A stretch of DNA of 64,000 bases. Source: Coniella vitis (taxonomy: Eukaryota; Ascomycota; Sordariomycetes; Diaporthales; Schizoparmaceae). Shown here one piece after another: positions 59,663 through 64,000 of this stretch. The stretch lies in the NCBI GenBank assembly GCA_011317545.1, contig WUJK01000005.1, positions 682,001-746,000 of the forward strand, in the 5' to 3' direction. A program made the translations under genes and the position numbers. Within the stretch, counting starts at the first letter, position 1. Every line of letters begins with the position of its first letter. The notes below the pieces were generated by a model. That model was given only the letters and a program-made list of their open reading frames with translations. It was not told the DNA's origin and did not search any database.

Positions 59663-61352
59663 CTATTGCAGAGCCTTGGCGGCAAAGGTTGGCAGGACAA
59701 AGGACGCCTTGTGAATCTCGGCGTTGTAGTACTTGCACAGCTTCTCCTCCTCCTCCTTGGTCCACGACCGGACGGGCACCTTGACGTTGCGGTTGGCGTC
59801 CTTGCAGCAGACCATGAAGCCAATCTGGCCCGAAGGGTAGGTGGGAATGGTGGTGTAGGCGTACTCGGCCACGGGGAAGATCTCCTTGCAGTCCTTCTTG
59901 AGCTTGGTAATGAGCTCAAGGTGCAGCCACTGGTTCTCCGCTGTTGGATTGTTTTACACGTTAGCTTGCAGATACACGAACAAGAGTGGGTGGGCCTCCT
60001 GGTGAGTGACAAGATGCAGGAAGGGGAAAAAGGATAAGCGAGAAAGCAAGGTGGAGAGATGTTTGGGCAAGCAGCAAAGCATGGAAAGGGAGAGGAAGCA
60101 GGGAAGGAAGAATTGAATTGCTGCTCAGATGGAGCCTTGCAAGTCGCGATTCTCAAATGCCAAAGAGGGTCGCTATCTTGCCCCTCTGCCTGTTTGGGAG
60201 CAGGGTAATGGGCCTTGAGCAACGAGGAATGCTCGAAAGGGACCAAGCACGCTGTAGTGGCCTACGTGAGCATCTCTCTCAGGGTAAAGGTCGTAGGACT
60301 GGTAGAAGGAAACGTACAACCTTGGGTGGTAATGACGCCTCCCTCGCGCAGCGCATCGTGCAGAAGCTGGAAGTAGGGCTTCTGGAACAGGCTCTCGGCA
60401 GGACCATCGGGGTCGGACGAGTCGGTGATGATGACGTCGAAGGTGTTCTTGTAGTCGTCCAAGAACTTGAAGCCATCGCCAACGTGGACCTTGACCTTGG
60501 GGTGGTTGTAGCCCTCGGCCATGCCGGGCAGGTACTGCTTAGAGAGACGGATAACGGCCTTATTTGTTTTCACATATGTGCGTCAGTACCGCTGTGCTTG
60601 TGGTGATGGAGCCATGAAACGGCCAATGCGGTGCTGCAAAGGCTCGGATGGCGGCAAAGGAAAAGGCGCAGTCTCTACCTCGTCAATGTCGCACAAAGTA
60701 GCCTCCTCAATGCCCTCGTGCTTGACGACCTCACGCAGCACACCACCATCGCCACCGCCAATGACGAGAACCTTCTTGGGGTCGGGGTGGGAGTTCATGG
60801 CCAGGTGGGTGATCATCTCCTGGTACGAGAACTCGTCACGCTCGGTGCACTGGATGACATCGTCGAGGACAAGGACGGTGCCATAGTCGGTAGACTTGAA
60901 GATCAGCACATCCTGGTACTTGCTCTTCTCGTGGTGCAGGACCTTGTCGACCTTCAAGGTCATGGCCTGGCCGGGCCACATGTGCGAAATCTCGCGGAAC
61001 CAGCCATCTATCAGGTCGTGAGAATTAGCCAAGTGCCTCTGCAAGTGAAGTGAGAAGATATGGCTGGATGGAAGAGGGACAAAGCCAAGTACCATGGCGT
61101 AGGAAGCAGCTACAAGCAGACCAAAAAAAGAGAAAGGGGAAGAAAAGGCAAATAGAGCATGTCTGAGGCATATCATGGAACCAGATGATGCTGCCTCTGC
61201 GTGCTTCATCGTGAGAGCGGCATCATGAGACGAAAAGACGACAGCCTGCGCCATGAGCAGCCCAGCTTGTGAATGGCAGGGCAACATCACAAATAGAAGC
61301 TTGTCGTTAGCTTACCCTGGATGGTGCGGTGGGTGATCTCGGTCTCGGCCAT
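59663..61352 (-). CDS. SPE3: Spermidine synthase
   Basis: Four exons (61316-61352, 60679-61007, 60318-60558, 59663-59940) join in frame to 294 aa, the usual length. It transfers the aminopropyl group of decarboxylated S-adenosylmethionine to putrescine in the cytosol. The substrate pocket is visible: GGGDGG at 96-101, DSSDPDGPAE from 168 with the catalytic Asp168, and the YPSGQIGF block near the C-terminus. The N-terminal DGWFREIS motif is split by intron 1, which is 308 nt long and follows only 12 codons. At the end of exon 3 two donors are possible in frame: GTACGT (chosen, giving QGSENQW) or GTTGTA three... four bases earlier, giving QAENQW. The acceptor of intron 2 reads AATAAG. Spermidine also feeds eIF5A hypusination. 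Confidence 0.94.
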
Positions 61353-62076
61353 TTTGGGAACTGAGCTGTGTGATAATCGGGCGGTTGGACAAAAGGCTGT
61401 GACCCGGGGATGGTGGCGGAAGGTGGTGGTGGTGGTGTTGAGCTGTCTGAACGGAGGTGGAGCGAGGATGCGGACCGCGCTTGGTCGGAATGGAAAAATT
61501 TTTGTCATGAGCGACAGGCGGGCATCGTGTAGATAGCCCTCAATGCCCAGCACTTGGCGCTCAGAGTGCAGTAGATGCAAGCACAGAAACCCCAGCCAGC
61601 GGACTCAGATTACACTGCAAGGGCTCCATCTATCGTACGGATGTCAAGATATTCTGCGACAGTCACGCTGCGGACTTCTTCAACGACGAAATGGCGGCTG
61701 AAGGAATACATAGTAAGCCATGTTCCAAGTACCTACGTACAGAGTATCCAGGCACCCGTGATTACCTAAAACGGCAATGTTGCGTATAAGTGGCACCTGC
61801 CATTTGGCGCGACGTCAACCCCACCAAGCAGCCACTGACTAAACGGACCTCGCCTGAGACGAAAACGACTGGAGAGCTGGCTGTAAGCCAGCATCTTCAT
61901 CTTTCCATGTCAGGCGTTTAGAAGCGGGCTTCAGAAATGTCCACCAGTTAGCCTGCTGACTACAGGGGTTTGGTAGGCTAGGCCTCACATGTACCAAAAG
62001 ACGAGTCCGAAGCTACACAGACGGCCCCAAAGGCATCTTTCCATGACTAGAGCTACTCTTGCCCTGCTCCACCAAT
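61353..62076. other. Spermidine synthase promoter and nitrilase 3' flank
   Basis: No coding sequence recognised. It contains one TACATAGTA copy at 61707-61715, inside the probable spermidine synthase upstream region. Confidence 0.6.
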
Positions 62077-63072
62077 TCAAACCTTCTCCTTGCTAATGTC
62101 TGGATAGACATCGAACCTTCTCTGATCCCGCAGCGGTATTCCCTTTCTCGCCTCCTCAATCTTGTCACCGCTTAATTCGGCCGTCACAATAGTCTCCTTC
62201 TCTTCGGCCTCGACCAGCACTTGAGCCATTGGGTCCACCACCAAGCTGTGTCCCCAAGCATGGTACGTCGCACTCATGTCGCGTGCTGGCGAGCACATGG
62301 CCACATACACCTGGTTGTCTATGGCCCGTCCCTGGCCTAGCAGCCGCCAGTGCAGCGGTCCTGTCGTCAAGTTGAATGCGCCGGGGTAAATCAGCGCAAA
62401 GCAACCGTTCCGTGCAGCGATGGTGCCGAGCTCAGGGAAGCGGATGTCGTAGCATATTGCGACGGCAACGCGGCCGTATTCTGGCAGGTCCACGATTGTG
62501 ATCTTGTTTCCCGGCGACAGCACATCCGATTCGCGGAAGGTAATTTTGCCGGGAATGTCAATGTCAAACAGGTGCACCTTGCGATGTGTAGCCAACAGCT
62601 CGCCCTTTGGGCTGAACGTCAGAGACGTGTTGTAGTAACGCTTCTTCTTGTCATTGTCGAAGTCCAACTCCGGGATCGATCCTCCTATGAGGTAGACGCC
62701 CGTCTCCTTAGCCATATCCGACAAGGCATGAAAGCTTGGGCTCTGCTCGGCGCTCGGCGGATACGGGAGCAGCTGCTCTGCGTAGGAGGGGAAATAGTCG
62801 CAGCCATAGGGTGAGTTAAAGCACTCGGGCAACACGACGATCTTTGCGCCAGAGGCAGCTGCCTCGCGGACCTTGTCGCGGGCATGCGACAGGTTGGCGG
62901 TCTTGTCGGCGCCACTGGCCAGTTGGACGCAGGCCAGCTTGACAGGCTTCTTGAGGAGGGGCGCTACAGCGGTCGCCATGGCGCGTGGATATGTACGAGA
63001 GAGACTGGATATGGATGAGAGCGGTGACCTGCTGGGAGTGGAAGCGAGTGACTTCCAAATTGTTCTCATCAT
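62077..63072 (-). CDS. Nit2-type nitrilase-superfamily amidase (omega-amidase-like)
   Basis: One uninterrupted exon of 331 aa. The carbon-nitrogen hydrolase triad is present: Glu83 (VLPECFNSPYG), Lys165 (THRKVHLFDID) and Cys207 (AICYDIRFPE). The LFDID and FNSPYGCDYF wording matches the Nit2/omega-amidase branch, which hydrolyses alpha-ketoglutaramate or succinamate to the acid and ammonia. Residues 1-31 are rich in Ser and Arg and lack acidic residues, as in a mitochondrial presequence. The catalytic domain begins right after a second methionine at 32 (AMATAVAPLLKK), so two products from two starts are conceivable. Two ATG codons lie back to back at the annotated start. Substrate is inferred from family resemblance. 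Confidence 0.92.
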   Translation of the reverse strand: MMRTIWKSLASTPSRSPLSSISSLSRTYPRAMATAVAPLLKKPVKLACVQLASGADKTANLSHARDKVREAAASGAKIVVLPECFNSPYGCDYFPSYAEQLLPYPPSAEQSPSFHALSDMAKETGVYLIGGSIPELDFDNDKKKRYYNTSLTFSPKGELLATHRKVHLFDIDIPGKITFRESDVLSPGNKITIVDLPEYGRVAVAICYDIRFPELGTIAARNGCFALIYPGAFNLTTGPLHWRLLGQGRAIDNQVYVAMCSPARDMSATYHAWGHSLVVDPMAQVLVEAEEKETIVTAELSGDKIEEARKGIPLRDQRRFDVYPDISKEKV

Positions 63073-64000
63073 CGCAGAACCTGGCAGACTCCGTGATTCA
63101 TTCGTGTCATTGCGAAGGTGCTGCTGCTTGCCGGCGAGTGGGGAGCATCAATCGATAGCGGCGATAAGAGCTTCCAGCGCTATCGGATCTCGCCTTTTGG
63201 CCAGGAACCCCGCTTCCCCTCAGGGACGTCACTGCGGGGAAAGAGCCCTCTGCAAATAGTGCGAGAATGGGATGTCCTCCATGTACTTTCCATCAATGAT
63301 CGTCGCTTCCGCATTAAGGAGGGCAGCGGCTTCTGTTGCCCTGAAGAGAGCATTGTGCTTTCCGTGATGGCTTTTGTATGCAAAAATTTCAAGATTGTGA
63401 GTGAGTACAGCTGAGTAAGTGATTTTTCTATCGGCGAAGCATCATAACTTCATAGCCATGCGGCCTCGGTATCTTCCTTTCCTGTCCATGTTCTGCCCAC
63501 CCAACTTTTGTGCGATCTGTCACGGCTAGTTTATCGTCAGGTATCTCATTGTCTGTGTATGAGATCTCTTGGATCAATCTCTCCACTCATTCACCTGCAC
63601 TCTTCAAGATGAATTGGACAGAGGGGAATCTAGCCCGCCACTCTCGTGGTCGCAAAGGCAAAGAGGTTCTCTTGCGCCAAAAAGAGTACTTCGCCAAAGT
63701 ACGTGCTGGTCTCTCGAATCCCCATGCCGAGATAAGCCCTTCATCAATCTCTTTCCTTGCTCGCTCGCCCCGCACCTTGTCATCTTCACGCCATCGAGAT
63801 GCGTCGAGAAGAAGGTCAGACGCATCGTCCTCTTCTGCCACGAAGAAACAGGCCAGGGCGAGCCGAAAATTGCAGAGCAGCAAGTATTTCCAAATTCCAG
63901 CCAGAGATCTGCCAATGATCTCCTCTTTGCATCAGCAAAACAATGACGGAGACGACTCGTTGCGGCAAAAGAGGCGCAAGTTGCTACTCCAAGGAGATTG
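63073..64000. other. Nitrilase upstream region, no gene recognised
   Basis: Overlapping frames occur on both strands between 63569 and 63946, but none has a recognisable domain or consistent coding character. A gene may begin beyond the window edge. Confidence 0.5.

Overview
The window looks like nuclear DNA of a filamentous ascomycete (Pezizomycotina). Genes carry short introns (about 60-160 nt, one of 308 nt) with GTRAGT-like donors and CTAAC/CTGAC-like branch sites. The gene set fits too: a non-reducing PKS, a Fet3-like multicopper oxidase, a cutinase, a filamentous-fungal kinesin-3 and a GNA-2-type G-alpha. Intergenic spacers are long and full of microsatellites. A sordariomycete, perhaps hypocrealean, seems most likely; that placement is inference from gene content and family resemblance recalled from memory.

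Nine protein-coding genes could be reconstructed exon by exon, all on the minus strand, and each exon model closes in frame. From left to right: a non-reducing polyketide synthase (6969-13679; SAT-KS-MAT-PT-ACP-ACP-TE, 2160 aa); a secreted multicopper oxidase (21978-24117; 581 aa); DNA polymerase epsilon subunit B, Dpb2 (30145-32719); a cutinase (33253-34104); an Unc104/KIF1-type kinesin-3 (36240-41877; 1841 aa); a GH3 beta-glucosidase with an N-terminal membrane anchor (43395-46515; 8 exons); a group II G-protein alpha subunit (48744-50184; 354 aa); spermidine synthase (59663-61352); and a Nit2/omega-amidase-type nitrilase (62077-63072). Two tRNA-Gly(GCC) genes lie on the plus strand (25890-25970 and 35010-35108). 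Their mature sequences are identical but their introns differ in length and sequence.

The PKS and the multicopper oxidase make a plausible pigment pair: the PKS would make an aromatic heptaketide or pentaketide, and the oxidase would polymerise or couple the product. They are separated by 8.3 kb in which I find no convincing gene. The rest is mainly housekeeping (replication, transport, polyamines, amidase, signalling) plus two extracellular or cell-surface hydrolases.

About half of the window is gene-poor. The main gaps are 1-6968, 13680-21977, 25971-30144 and 50185-59662. They hold many simple repeats. The last one also holds a strikingly frequent 9-mer, TACATAGTA/TACTATGTA, with 14 exact copies between 51.5 and 55.75 kb. 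A 39-codon ORF at 20167-20286, preceded by a long CAA-rich leader-like stretch, is the most interesting unexplained coding candidate.
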